Assembly (NCBI GenBank): GCA_033964015.1 | Contig: CM066913.1 | Span: 9,418,953-9,482,952, forward strand | From: Scolanthus callimorphus | Lineage: Eukaryota; Cnidaria; Anthozoa; Actiniaria; Edwardsiidae | Length of the DNA stretch: 64,000 bases | Direction: 5' to 3' | Part shown: piece after piece, positions 36,938 to 49,700 of the stretch | Layout of the letters: every line of letters starts with the position of its first letter | Position numbering within the stretch: the first letter of the stretch is position 1 | The notes under the pieces: generated by a model | The model's database searches: none | What the model was told of the DNA's origin: nothing | Seen by the model: only the letters and a program-made list of their open reading frames with translations | Position numbers and translations under genes: made by a program

Positions 36938-37732
36938 CTCCAGATTCCTAACATGTTTGTTTCTTCTCAGGCGCTACCCCTCCCCTTGTTTATCGCCTAT
37001 CGAGCCTTATTCGGCTGTATTTTCGTGGCCGCTCTCACATACATCGGGCTGACACACCCCGATTTCAACATGCTTCTTCACTTCAACTACTGGTGCCTAA
37101 CCTTCGCTGGGCTGTATTTTGTCATCGGAGCCTTGGTATCCCTGTGGCATTGCTCATGCACCGACGGCTGTAAAGGAAAGCGATACAACCCGTTAGCGGA
37201 TGACGAAGACACGTCATGCGCATTGGAGCCCTGGCAGACGGACGACGATCCTGAAGACAGCGGTCTCAACCTGTTGTCATGGCACCACGAAGTCCTCTGG
37301 GTCCTGCATACCCTTGCAATTGACACTACCTTTGTCCTGCTCGTGGCTTATTTCTCCTTCTGGTACGAATTCAGTTGGTCACTTCCTGGAATTTTGAACA
37401 TCCCACGACACGCCCTTCCGTTCCTGTTACTCTTCGTCGATCTGTTCGTCTCTGGGATCCCTGTGCGCATCTTACACGTGATCTATGGGAATATATTTGG
37501 CGCGGCCTATGTTGTGTTCTGTCTGATATACATCATTACCGAGATCCCGAATGTAGATTTCCGTGCAAATCCCCACACCTACCCCTCCCTGGAGTTCGGC
37601 AACGCGCCTGTCCTCTACACTGCCTGGCTGTCCATCTTCATAATCGGTGGGTTTTTGGCGTCGCAGGTTTTCTTTTATCTGATGTTCAAGTTACGGCAGA
37701 AACTTGCAAGGGCCACCAAGCTTAACCCGTAA
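35096..37732 (+). CDS. Rolling stone-like multi-pass membrane protein, paralog 2 (two exons)
   Basis: Exon 1 35096-35188 (MGACCGALCRELEIRNLGL..., 31 codons) and exon 2 36971-37732, phase 0 GT-AG, give 284 residues. The intron interrupts the same place as in paralog 1, between the short cytosolic N terminus and the first membrane segment (ALPLPLFIAYRALFGCIFVA). About six hydrophobic segments follow. A Cys/Asp-rich loop (HCSCTDGCKGKRYNPLADDE) separates TM2 and TM3, and the signature IPVRILHVIYGNIFGAAYVV forms TM5. N-terminal GACCG cysteines could be acylated (inference). Membrane location and fusion or adhesion roles come from the Drosophila family member only. A polyadenylation signal AATAAA occurs at 37833-37838. 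Confidence 0.9.
36185..36440 (+). repeat. Degenerate GGTCATAAACAG repeats after a G run
   Basis: Within the paralog-2 intron, a G run followed by TACTCCTATAAGGTGCCA precedes three or four copies of a roughly 60-bp motif containing GGTCATAAACAG(A/G)(G/C)TAT and GTTTTCC (near 36286, 36330, 36390 and 36413). Confidence 0.6.
36901..36935 (+). repeat. (GA)n microsatellite
   Basis: About 17 GA dinucleotides, ending 35 bp before the exon 2 acceptor of Rolling stone-like paralog 2. It occupies the position normally taken by a pyrimidine tract; a shorter CTTCTC tract follows directly before the AG. Confidence 0.9.
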
Positions 37733-37738
37733 GAACAC

Positions 37739-38700
37739 AAAAACTACAGTAAAACAGTGACCGATTCGGGAATACAAGCAATGTTGCTTATTACAAAAAT
37801 CCAAATAGAATGAGTGAAATTGGGACATCCGTAATAAAGGAAATACTGAGCCGGAGAAATACAAGACAAAAAAAATTTAGGTGAAAGTTTGGGAATTTAA
37901 AAGGCATGATAACATTTCAGTAAAGAGAGCCTTACTCACTGGGAGTAGGCAAAACCAGCAGTTGTACTTATTATCCAGTCTATTCAATGAGGCATCCTCG
38001 CGCGCCAGAGTCCTCCCCTGACCTCCCCCTCTTTGCCCAGGGGGGAGGTGAGGGAGAAAGTGGAAGGCCACTTGACCTAGAAGTACCATTGTTTTGACCG
38101 CTTTCCCTTCCCCCCATAATAAGTTATTGCACAGGCATTAGTGTGGAACATGGATGTATACCAGATATTGTAGATAATGTATCACAATTTATTATTTGTA
38201 AAGCAAGGGACTGAAATGAATTGATAACGAAAAGTATTCTCGTGAAATTCCTCTTCGCTTGACTTGTACGATATATGATTACAGGAGTCCATTACTAGGG
38301 GCCTGAATCTACACTTCTGTGTTTGGCTACAGGCACAGGAGTAGGTGATTCTATTTTGGGGACGATTTTTCCATTGTTTTTTTTTTCGCAGTGCACTAAA
38401 ATAAAATACAATGAGCACCTTTCGACCAATAAAAGGGCTTCATTGTGACAGCGCGTTACAGCTAATTAGTATGCGTGATATTCTTCGTGGAGTAATGAAA
38501 GCCGTTGTATTGTAACCATGACAACTAATTTTCGCGGGAGATTCGAAGTCTAAAAATAGCCGCATCTGCTCCTGTGCTGGGGACACCCAACATCACATAT
38601 GCAGGCTTCTGATGATGAGTTCCTGGTCACTAACAACGCATTGCCGGGGCTCAGTAGCAGAGCTCAGTAGCATTCTATCTATCTATCTAGCTCCATAATA
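37739..38700. other. Intergenic, no gene recognised
   Basis: Spacer with the paralog-2 polyadenylation site and otherwise no recognisable feature. Confidence 0.5.
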
Positions 38701-38702
38701 GA

Positions 38703-38878
38703 CCTCTGCTTGGGCGTAATGTTTTCCCATTTCAGATCACGTGGCATTCCCATGAGTATTCTCTCTTTCTTCTGCTACGCACCGAAGGATATATGAATAT
38801 GCATTCCAAACAAATAGAGAATACTCATGGGAATGCCACGTGATCTGAAATGGGCAAAACATTATGCCCAAGCCGAGG
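38703..38878. mobile_element. Hairpin MITE with 62-bp arms
   Basis: CCTCTGCTTGGGCGTAATGT at the left pairs with the right end CATTATGCCCAAGCCGAGG. The arms continue with CATTTCAGATCACGTGGCAT against ATGCCACGTGATCTGAAATG. Only a handful of mismatches occur over about 62 bp, with a loop of about 52 bp. Confidence 0.9.
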
Positions 38879-39256
38879 AGGACTATTGTCTGTCAACTAC
38901 CCTTGTGTCTACCCACTGGTCAAACATAAGAACAGAGCGTTAAAGAAAGAAATAGGTAAGATTTACCTAGTCTAAGACTATAAAAAGGCTCTGAAATTCC
39001 GTTTTGTTAAACTTGACAAAACCAAGCAAGCGCGCTCAACCTTTTTTTCTGAGTTTTGCATTGTTTGTGCAGTATCCTGGATGGTAGTGATCTGACCTCG
39101 ATTCCACGCGCGCGTCGCGCTTTGATTTGTGGGAACTATCAAAGTCAATCTATTATGACGTCACATCCTTAATAAATGAGCGCCTTCCTTCGAGGGGCAC
39201 GCGCGCTCCCGCTTGTTTCCACTCAAGTTTGCGCGCTTAGAAGCGCTTATATAACC

Positions 39257-42200
39257 ATGAAATGCAGCGCATTTCTGTTGGTCCTCGTCGTTGCTTGCTG
39301 TCCCTACGCCGCTCACGGATGGGCAACCCGCGGTAAGTGCAATTTTCAGCCGCAAATAAATGCATTCACACTTGACCGCAGGCATACGGATGATTTTTTT
39401 TTACATTATTCACGCTTGAAAAGACGTTGCATGCTTGAGCCTAGGCATAAAATGCGAACGCAAGCAAGAATATAGAGTAAATTTCAGATCGCTTATGAGT
39501 TCGCCCCACTTTATCGCTTTAGTGGTATCTAAATAATGCCATCTAGATAGTCAGAAACACAGCACTTAAGTTTCGAAATTTTGAATTATTTCCAATCAGA
39601 TTTGTTATCATCCCAATTTTTTCATAATTACACTCGGCGCTTCAGGTGCGTAAAATCGTCAGAATCTTTATTTGTACCATAAAATTATTACTATGTTGTG
39701 CGCAGTGACGGAAGTTTTTTTTCGCGCATTTACGATTTTTGCATTTCATTTGATCTGAAGATCGAACTTTGTTTACAACATAGTTCTTTCCACGTTGTGA
39801 TATGTTCGTTGATGGAAAATATTGCCGCGACTACACTATTCTTAGTGGAAAACAACTTGCATTTCATCCCCAGCGATAATCGTGCCGTGTGTTTTAGCAC
39901 GTCTGAGCGCGCAATACCATAAAGGTCTGTCACAACTGCGTGCTCAATCTGTTTTTCCTTTCTTACAGTCTCGCTGAAGCAGCAGTTCATGATATTTTTT
40001 TGGAAAAAGGGTATTGTGGATCATCAGGGCTTCTTCAAGGGGCATATATTCGCACGAGAACTTGACAATTCCATCTACTACTTCAAGGGAGTTTGGGGGC
40101 GGAGGAATTACCGGATAGCGAACAATCAAAATCTCCGTTTTTTTCTCATCCCCGATGTCAACCCAAAACCAAGCGAAGTACTAGTGAGCGCCTTTGTGGC
40201 TGTGACATGGAAAAGGAACTGGTTCTTACCTGCTTATGTCTGGGAAAGAACACAGATTGGTTTCGGAGAGCGGGCCAGGTACATGATCAAAGTTGGCAGA
40301 ACACGAGAAAGCAAATGGGCGGAACAGAATGACCTTCTTAAGAATGAGTACCCGCCTATATGGCTGGATAGTCAGAAGGATATGCACAGAATACGGATCA
40401 CAGGTGGGTAATACTTTAACAAGCAAAAAAATAAGAAACAAAACAAACTGCAGCAACGACAACAATAACGAAGACAACAACAATAACAACATTACAGACG
40501 GTGAAGGTGACGGCAACGACAACAGCAGCATCAACCAACAACAGCAGTGCAACAAAAAAGAGGCCGACGACAATGGCGACAGCGACAAAAGTAACAACAA
40601 TGGCAACAGCGACAAATACAACAATGGCGATCGAGGTGACAACAACAATGGCGACAGTAACAACAAAGACTAGGTGACAACAACAATGATCACAGCGACA
40701 ATATGGCGACAGCAACAACAACAAAGAGTCTGGCGACAGTAACAGCAGCAGCAGTAGCAACAGTGATACAACAACGGCAACGTCAATGACGACGGGGCGA
40801 CGGCAACAGCAACAACCATAATAAACAACAGCAACAATAACGATGGCGACAACAACACAGCAGTAGCACCGGCGTCACGACGAAAGGGCGACAACGACAA
40901 CCGTGACAACAACAGCAGTTGCAACAAAAATGAAGATGACGAACACAACCATGGCAACAGGATCAATGACTACGACTTTCAAACTCCAAGTAGGCATTGA
41001 TAGACAGACGATCCTCAGGCGGTGCTTTGCTCGGGATGTTTGGACATCACTCTTATGGTGCTTCTCTATAACTTTCCTCACGAACAGGATCGCCACAGGC
41101 ATACTGGTGCGATGAGCTTCAGCACGGCTGTAAGTCAAACCAGAACTGCACCGTGTATACCGATCCCGCGTCCCTTTTGGGCGAGCTCAGGTGCATAGGT
41201 AAGCTGCCGCGTATTTATGCAGTATTCTATGGTACTAGATTGGAACCTGTGGGATTCCGTAAGTTTTAGTGTTCATAATATTCAGCTTCGAAGTAGCTTT
41301 GCGTAGATACAGATTGCACCTATTCGCGAGTCGGGCTCGCGTGGATAAAAAGGTGCCGCGTATAGAGTATTATGTGGTTCTAGATTAGAACCTGAGGGAC
41401 TCCGTAAAAAGGCATAAAAATTTAGCTTAACATTTAGCGAGGCAGCCTTACATAGATACAGACTCTGCGTCCCTGCTGAAGGAAAAAATCTCATAGTTTT
41501 TCTTCATCGCCTCGCAGATCTCCCCACCACTCTGCCCCCGACAACAACCAAGCGCCCTACCACTCCACCCACAACTGTTCTCCCTACAACTGAGACTGTA
41601 TCCATAATGGAGCCTGCCTCTCCATCTGAGGAGGCTGCACCGGAAGTAGATGAACCGGAAACCACTGGCACGAGCAAGCATCATAAGGCTAAGAAGTCTA
41701 GGAAAAAGGACCCTACTGTCGGCCCTACTGTTATTATTGGAGCCTCAGCCGGAAGTGCTGCTCTTTTTATAATATTGTCTATCGTGGTGTATGTTTATTG
41801 TTACAGGTAAGAAAGACCGCATTCCTTTTTGCTGATTATTAGACGCTCAATGAAATTCCCGAAATAATCCCAAGCGCAACGGCCTTTACACCGAATTTCA
41901 AAACCGACTGCGAAACCTCACCTTTGCCATACCAAATTGGATAACCAACATGTTCAGTGTTAGATACATACATTAGCTACCTAAATGCTGAAATTAAACT
42001 CGATATAAAAAGTTTCTCATTGGGTCCTTTATTCTTCAGTTTCCTATCCGTCGGCCAGGTCGCGTCTTTAGTCCTTACCTGAATTTCGCGAAGACTTTTC
42101 GTTTTCTTTGTCCAGGACGCAGGAATGTTCGGTTTGTGAGATAGATTTCGAGTGCGCGAGAAAGTATGAAATCCCCTCCCCCAGATTTGGAAAACTGCCT

Positions 42201-42654
42201 GGTACTCGTACGGTGCTTAGGTTTATACGGTGGCTCGCTTTATTGACACCGAATTCAAATATGGCGCCCAGTTTGAAAGGCCATTCTTCTGGACTGACTA
42301 GCCTTGAATTCGTGCAAAAACGCCTTTGTGTTTTCAAGTGATTTCAAGGCTAGTCAGTCCAGAACAATGGCTTTTCGAACTGGGCGCCATAAATCGGTGT
42401 AAAGCTTTCCGTTGTCAGTATAACTACTGCGTTTGGGCCCTCTTTTCAGAGGAAAAACTAGCAAAGGGGCTAAGGATATTGAAGCAACGAAAGAGCAGAG
42501 CATTGACTCAGGAATGGGAACAGAGCAGTCCGGAAACAAAAGGAAAGAAAAGGAAAGGAAAAAGAAGAAGAGAGAAGGAGGGAAGAAAACTAGTGACCAG
42601 AAAGATCTGGAACGAAAAAGGAAGCGTAGAAGACCAGACGAAGGAAAACCGTGA
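39257..42654 (+). CDS. Orphan type I single-pass membrane protein with Thr/Pro stalk and basic tail (five exons)
   Basis: Exons 39257-39332, 39969-40403, 41088-41198, 41518-41806 and 42450-42654, all GT-AG with consistent phases (1,1,1,2), give 371 residues. A signal peptide (MKCSAFLLVLVVACCPYAAHG) is followed by an ectodomain of about 150 residues rich in aromatic residues (FFWKKGIVDHQGFFKGHIFA; NWFLPAYVWERTQIGFGERA). Next come a short Cys cluster (WCDELQHGCKSNQNC, LRCIG), a Thr/Pro-rich stalk (PTTLPPTTTKRPTTPPTT) that looks O-glycosylated, and a transmembrane helix (VIIGASAGSAALFIILSIVV). The cytosolic tail of about 70 residues is extremely Lys/Arg-rich, with KRKRRRP resembling a nuclear localisation signal. 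No family was recognised. An upstream in-frame start at 39176 would add residues before the signal peptide and is less likely. Confidence 0.8.
40404..41000 (+). repeat. Degenerate (AAC)n/(GACAAC)n low-complexity tract in intron 2 of the orphan receptor
   Basis: About 500 bp of interrupted CAACAACAA, GGCGACAGC and similar trinucleotides. Both strands stay open for over 100 codons (Asn/Asp-rich on plus, Leu/Val-rich on minus), which is composition and not coding evidence. Confidence 0.85.
42245..42402. mobile_element. Palindromic MITE in intron 4 of the orphan receptor
   Basis: ATGGCGCCCAGTTTGAAAGG at the left pairs with CTTTTCGAACTGGGCGCCAT at the right, and TGGACTGACTAGCCTTGAA with TTCAAGGCTAGTCAGTCCA. 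The loop is about 30 bp. It ends 47 bp before the exon 5 acceptor. Confidence 0.85.
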
Positions 42655-43700
42655 AGGCACCAGTGAAGCTAACAAAGTAGAGTGAAGCAAGCAGAAGAAA
42701 ACCTTTGTTTTTCGCTCTTACTTTTTTATTTGTTATCTTTGAATAGTCAAACTGTACTTTTAAAGGAATAAAGAAACTCATTTATGCCACAGACACTTTA
42801 TAATTATTTGACTTCCTCATTTGTATTTTGTCTGCCTCATACCAAAGCGTTTCAGGTGCCTCGAAAAAGGGCAACCCCCACCGCGACGAAAGGCAAAAAT
42901 ACGCGCAATGCATCGTGGGAAGGCTTGGCGCTGTCACGTCACAAAAGCCTTTCGCGCTAGCTCGCTCCCAGTCGCTCTCGCCTCGAAAATCACTAGAACG
43001 CGCCTGGATACGAGGCAGGCATTTAGTTCCTTTCTGCCAGGAGGCTCTTAGACTGAGTGATTTTTTCAGAGGAGAACTTCAGCTCCAATTTTCCCCAGTC
43101 ATCAAGGAGGTAGACTATTGTTTTACTGCCAGTCAACAGTAAATATCAAACTCTGTAGTATATGATAATATTTGAGAAATTCCCTTTGTTGTACGGCCAC
43201 CAACATGTTCTCCAGCAAAGCAGAAACAGCACGAAAATGTCTAGCCTCCTTTGCGGCCGCTGGCGTGTCGCTCGTTCTGCAAAGGAGGCTAGAGAAAATG
43301 TCGCAAACATCCCTAACAGAACATTGTTTGAAAATGTTCCCGGCAGGCGGGCTGCGTAACAGATATTTTGCGAAAGGAAGTTCCGTTTCGTGCACCCGGC
43401 CATCTCTTTAGTCAAGAAGTGTTGTTTTCGCCATAATTGTCACTTTTATAGAAATGAGGTGATGGGTGACTTATTAGTATTAAAGAATGGCAACTAATTA
43501 AGTTAATAAATGATATACCAGTAGTAATCATGTTTTTTGTTGATCTTATGTTACAAGCAGCTGCTCTTGAATGTGAAGGCTAGAATAATGAAATCAAAAC
43601 CCCGGACTTGATTTTGTTTTGTGTCAAGAGTGGAAAACTCAAAGCTTAAAAACTTGACCACAACTGCACGATACAGGACTATCAGAAAAGGCTCTCAAGC
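42655..43700. other. Intergenic between orphan receptor and PAN-EGF cluster
   Basis: No exon was recognised. Near 43237-43292 the block CTAGCCTCCTTTGC pairs with GCAAAGGAGGCTAG, a short hairpin. The ORFs across 43120-43415 on both strands have no domain. Confidence 0.5.
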
Positions 43701-46700
43701 ATGCGGGGATTTGCGTTTTGCTTTTTTCACTTGAGATTTATTTTCTCTTTGGCAATGTTAGCAACTAGATTTCAAAAAGAAAGCAATAAGCACCTTACTG
43801 TTTCAAATGTTGAGCATAAACGGACATTTTGGGTCGCCAAATTGGGGCAATGCGCGAAGAAGTGTGCAGACGACCCCAATTCAGAGTCATTCAACTTCGC
43901 TGTGGAGGCTGTTGGTGGTTCGTATCGATGTGAAGTGATTCTCTACGTGAATGGGTACAACAGTTCACGAGACAAATATTCCACAAGCCCACACTATCAC
44001 AACTACAATAAACTGGTAAGTTTTTAACATAGTCATGTTGTGTTAATGTTCAGTGGCTTAGCCAGAAATAATTACACAATTATCTGAAAAAGAATGCTTT
44101 TTAACAAAGATGGACACGTCCTTTCTAAACCTTTTTCGACCGTTTATCTTCGGACATGACCTTAGTTATCCGTTTTTGGAGCGTTATAGAATGGACAATA
44201 GCGGGAAAATAGTCGCAGTTTTTATTGATCAAATACAGGAGGCCAAACCAGATAGATCTTTCTCCACCTCTTCTTTATTTTCGAAGAGTGACATCCTGCA
44301 TAATTTGGCCGCTCTTATACGTAGCTTATACGTACTGCAGTCTTCACAATTCTGCGAACTCTACACCAACGAACAAACCGCGCAAAGTCATTCATTTTCG
44401 TGTCAACAAGTTAATTGGACCGCTCTTTAAATGTTTTTATCTAAATTTTTTATATGGCTCCACTGATTGGGGTGCGAAAGTCGATGAACTGAACTGCAAG
44501 CTCCAATAGAATGCACCTCTAAAAATAATGAGGGGATCTTCATGGGGGAGTGGCTCTCACGGTGCATATTTCGCTTTTCATTTTATTAATCCCTTTGCGG
44601 CTAAATGGAACATGAAACAAAGAATGTGCTTTGAAAGATGAATCTGCCCCCTTCCCTCCTCCCACCCGCTTTGGGGGATACAATTCATGGACCTCCAACA
44701 AGGTCACTGATTGCACTACGACGGTAAAGAAAAGGATAGCACCGCTTATAACGCCCTATGAGGAGGATCAACAAGAGTAAACTAATAATTGGTCCACATG
44801 ATTTATATGACCTTTATATTATTCCTAATGGTCCTAATTTCTTTTATCCTGGGGACAAGACGCTGAAACGCATTTGCCCAGTTTCTTGTAGTAAACTAGT
44901 ACTTCTAGCCAAGTGATCCTTGTGTGCCCATGGCCTCTATGTTAAATTTCTCTTAAGCTGGTGCACACTTGCGACATAACGACATAAGAAACATGTCACG
45001 CGAACAAAATCTAGTGGTTTCAAGAAGTTGAAGTCGTCAAAAAATAACATAAGATTGCTTTGGTGAAGTAATCTAATGAAGATCCATGGAAAATATTGAT
45101 TGTTTCAATTATTTTCCCGTACTTTTTTCGTTGCAACATAACGTCCTTATGTCGTTATGTCGCTAGTGTGCACCAGGCTTTACAGATTACAGATACAGAA
45201 AATCAAAACCTTCATTTAAGTTTATTCACGACCAGCCAATAGGCCCTTCCCAATCAGCAAGTTGACGAAAACCAATCCGTACCACAGAAAAGAGCACACG
45301 ACAACAATTAAATTTGCCAAGATTCAGGACGAAATTTTGTAAACTAATTTAGTGATACAGGCCCGTGAATTTGTGAAATTTAATGTTTCGTTCGGGTGGG
45401 GTGGGGGCTGGGGGGGGGGGGTGGGGGTGGCATTTTCCTCGCACGAACGAAGTGACATTAAATTTTGCGCATTGTTAGTGTTGTTCCTTCGCCATTTTCA
45501 CAATTTTTCGCTGTAAATTTTGCAAATTTTCAAGTGCTCTTTTCAGTTGTGTGGATGGATTTTCGTCACTTTTGCTGATTTCCCAAACATCAAGAAACCA
45601 TGGAAGGGTCTATTTGGCAGGTTTTACGACTCGTGGTCAATGAGGCCGCCCGATAACTACTGCAGGGACATCAACCCCAGGACTTCAAAAATCTGGAGAC
45701 GCGTCTTGGCGGAATTTCGTGCAATTCTCCCGGGAGAAATACAGTAAATGTATGTCAGTCGTCTTCAATTTTTCCCGGGAGACGAAGCGAAAAATCAAGA
45801 GACTCCCGGCAAACGGGAGTGTTGACGTCCCTTACTGTATATTTATATTCCTAGAGCCCATGTTCAGAGTGGCCATGTTTGAACGGTGGGGGGTGTCAAA
45901 GCCCATACGAAAATAGCACATACATTTGTGAGTGTAGGGGTGGATACAAGGGAGACCATTGTCAAGAAGGTAAGCATTGTTATCTCTGATCCATCTTTAC
46001 TCACCATGGGAGCCCGACAATTTATTCGCTAATCATGTCTGTACGGTGTGATTCGTGTCGATGGGGGATAAAACCATCGGCTCGCTAATGAACACAAGGT
46101 CGTGTGTATTGAAGCCGAGACAGATGTGATTCTGCATTAGGCAATTTTGAATGGAAACTTGCAGGAATTTCAGAGACTCAAGCTCGATCTGACCATCATT
46201 GATTTTTGCTTGGTAGGAAGGTAGTTTTTAGTTCGGGGTCTTGAAAATACAAGAAAAAAATAAACTTCACTAAACTGTGAACAACTTCATAAGATAGAGC
46301 ACACGCTAGAAAACCAACAGCAATCACTCCCGAAACAGTCCCCCAAGTGCTATAATAATAACAACAATAAAAACACTGATTCATTGATATACTCAAAAAG
46401 CTGCCCGCTACAAAACCCCATTAATCAAAGGTTACTCAATGGGAAATGAATTTGATATCCTTGCGCTTTCGTTCAAGTGAGAACCAGCGTTACGGCTGGT
46501 TTATACACAAAAGCAAGCGCAAGAAAATTGAGACGTTGCGTTCCTTGCGATTGCGTCCAGTGTAAATCAAGTGAACACAAGTGCAAAACAAACTAAATAA
46601 TGTTGATTTTTGGATTGAGCTTGTGCTTGCGTCGCTGTGATTTACACTTGCTTTGCGCGTGCGTCCTGCGCTTGGGTTTGTGTGTACGCCAGCCCTTAAG

Positions 46701-49700
46701 ACTGTTGCCGCAGTTTTGCTGTGTTTATTTATTTCTTTGAACTTCCTATAAAATCACCTTGACCTCCTTAGGTTGTTATTTCTTGTCCGTAATGTAGACA
46801 ATCTTCGCGTGTATAATTAAGCAAGTTTCCTGCGTCATCAGATGGACGTCTTTTCTCGCACAGGGAACCAAGTGACAGGTGCGATTAAAGAGCCCGTGTC
46901 AGTCACTCCTTTCTTATGTTTTCGTTTCGATATTAGAAGACGATTGATTTACCAATCGAGAACATTGCTCTATATTCTCTAAATCAGCTGATCTGGAAAT
47001 GGATGCTTTCTCAGACTTGGTATGTTGCCCTGTGCTGTCAAAATTGCGGCTGACACAGGCTCTTTAAAGTACGCTGTTTACTCAGGGTGTTTTGTTGTAT
47101 TCCTAGTAAAGCTCTCTGCGTGCTGTGAAACACACATGGAAACACGCCAGGTTCAAACTGGGAAACGGCCCAGAGATTTGTCCTAGATACATGATCTTGA
47201 AATTATTCGAATCCTCTTCGCTTTTTTCCGCCAACAGCGCCTGGTAGATCATGTCAGCACATACGGGAGCTCAACATGTCCACTGGAAATGGCGAGTACT
47301 GGATCGATCCCGCGGGTGACCAATCATTGCGAGTGTACTGTGATATGACTACCGACTCAGGTAAGATGTTTCGCATATTTATTACTGCCGAGCCAAGTGA
47401 GCCTGGCGCTTTGTTTCTCGACCAATCACATTCGTCAACTTCACGCAAACTGCAAGCATATCACATGGTGTTAGGTTCTGTTTATATAGAGAAGCTTGGC
47501 TCTGGTATAGCCAGTGACCGTCACGCCTGGGTGTGCCAACTTTCGACACATGTCTATACAAAGCGCAACGGACTGTTTACGAGAAAAACACAGTTTGCTT
47601 GGCTGAGGCGGGTCACCCTAGCCAGGGTGACCGTGTGGCGCTTAGCATATCCAGCTTTTTTTTTCAAATAAACACCTTTGCTCAGCTGCGCGGTCCAACT
47701 TTCACTCATGGATGTTGGGTAGTCCCATTCTTTTACGATAACGAGGGCAACGTCTCCTCACAAAAGCGCTTGAAAAAGTTAGTTCAATGAGGCGGGACAC
47801 CCGGCTTCACGGTCCACCCCGTTCACGGGCCGAGTACTCTCCTGTTCACAATCCATCTGATCAGTCTCACACCTTCCTGGCGCGACCGAACGGGTCAGCA
47901 TGGCGGGAATGAGAGAAGCATATCATTGACAAGACAGTCAAACTTACCGGGGAACCCTAAACTGGAATGTCGGGAAAGGGACCTCGCACGCATGATCTTT
48001 TTTGTAGTTGGCGATAGATGTTTTGCTACGTTGCCCTTCGACGCGATGGAAAAGTTGACAAATCGTTGGAAAAGCTGACAAATCGTCTGAAAATTGCACC
48101 CTGTCCCAAATCGAAAAAAAGTTGTTTCATCGCGAGAAAAACGCGACATCCCGTGTGTCACGCAACCGGCTGAGGTGAATTGAAGCTCAAAATTGATTAC
48201 AGAGAAATGTATGGAGAAAAACACATTCATATCTCCCGTCTATGAGAGTTGGGAAAAAATGTTCGTATTTTAAAGTTTTATTTATTTACCGAGTAAGACA
48301 GCCAGCAAAAAATATTGGTGAATTCAGTCCATTTACGAGTTGTTACATTTTGAAATCTAAAACTAGTACCCGAGAACTCAAACATCTACAGAGGAATGTA
48401 TCAGAATTCACGATCGGAGATGATCATGTATAGTTTATAATCGGTCCGCAGAAACAATATTTTGGTTGTGGAAAAATGTTCGTATCACATTTGCATTTTC
48501 ATCTATCTAGAAGCTCATAAAACACAAATGCTTTCCCAAACTTGAAATTTCGTCTTACCTTTTTAGAGCTGAAAAAAGCCGACAGAGAAATAACCCTTTG
48601 GTTCCTCGCTAAAGTACGAAAAATCCATGAACTTCGCCGGCCAAAATCTTCTTTGAAACTGTTCGTTCAGATTAAATTTAGCCACCATTTTGAAGGTACA
48701 CTATTCCACGTTCTTCTGGAGACCTGAAATATTTAGGTTCCTCTAAAAAACGTTCCGTAAAGGGCTTCGGGATACGTGCTATCTGTACCACTCGAAAATA
48801 GTCTCGAAATCCACGACCACAGTCACAACCACAGCGGGTCAGCGGATTCAGACACTCGCGGCAAAATTTGAAAGCGAGTTTTACAGAAGAAAAACGAGTT
48901 TAATAGAAAATAAAATCTCTGGAAAACATCCGGAAAGGGCAACAAAACCCCAAAACCGTCGAAAATCGAGTGGCTGTCATCTTGAATCCGACTCCAGCCA
49001 TGTCACGCGGTCACGAAAACTCCATGTCACGGTGACGAGCGATGTCGCGTTTTTCTGGGCGATGTTATGGTAATTTCTAATATTTAGAATTCCAGATCAT
49101 TTTCTTGCCACCTTTTTCCTGCAAAAGTATACATACATAAGTGGAGATGTTACGTTCACAGACGTCGGTATGTTTGTTTATGCCAAAGAGCCTGAAAACA
49201 CATCATACGATAGACGATAGTCTGACTGTCACTCATTCTTGACTTAATTTACAGGAGGCTGGACTTTGGTGTACCAAGTAAACCTAACCACTGCTACTCC
49301 CAGCAGCACATATAGAATAAACTCGGACGACTATAAAGACATCGATAAGTATAAAGTCGGCAGATACCTGGTGGAAATTCCTGCCTTGCGCTATCTTAGA
49401 AATATAATGGGTTTTACTCAGCTACGATGGCGCTGCAGAAAGAAGCTCGTCAACAGAACCATTGATATAATGACAACTAATAACTCTGCAGGAGCTAATG
49501 TATTGACGCACTTCCTAGACGACCCCACCCTTTTCCCGGCGGCTTGTAACTCATTTAAAAGACTCCCGGACGATGATGCACTACTGACGCAGAACTGTAC
49601 CATGTGGGGGAACAATGGAAATACAACTGACGGAACAGAGATCAATACGTGGGGGAGATACAGCAACAAGGGTGACTGGAGGATTTATAACCATGTGATG

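Noticed and set aside
40226..40966. Leu/Val-rich minus-strand ORFs and an Asn-rich plus-strand ORF
   Set aside because: Composition of degenerate AAC/GAC trinucleotide repeats within an intron; no domain.
43120..43415. Overlapping ORFs on both strands near 43.2 kb
   Set aside because: Short, no domain; the region contains a local inverted repeat around a NotI-like GCGGCCGC and is likely repeat-derived.
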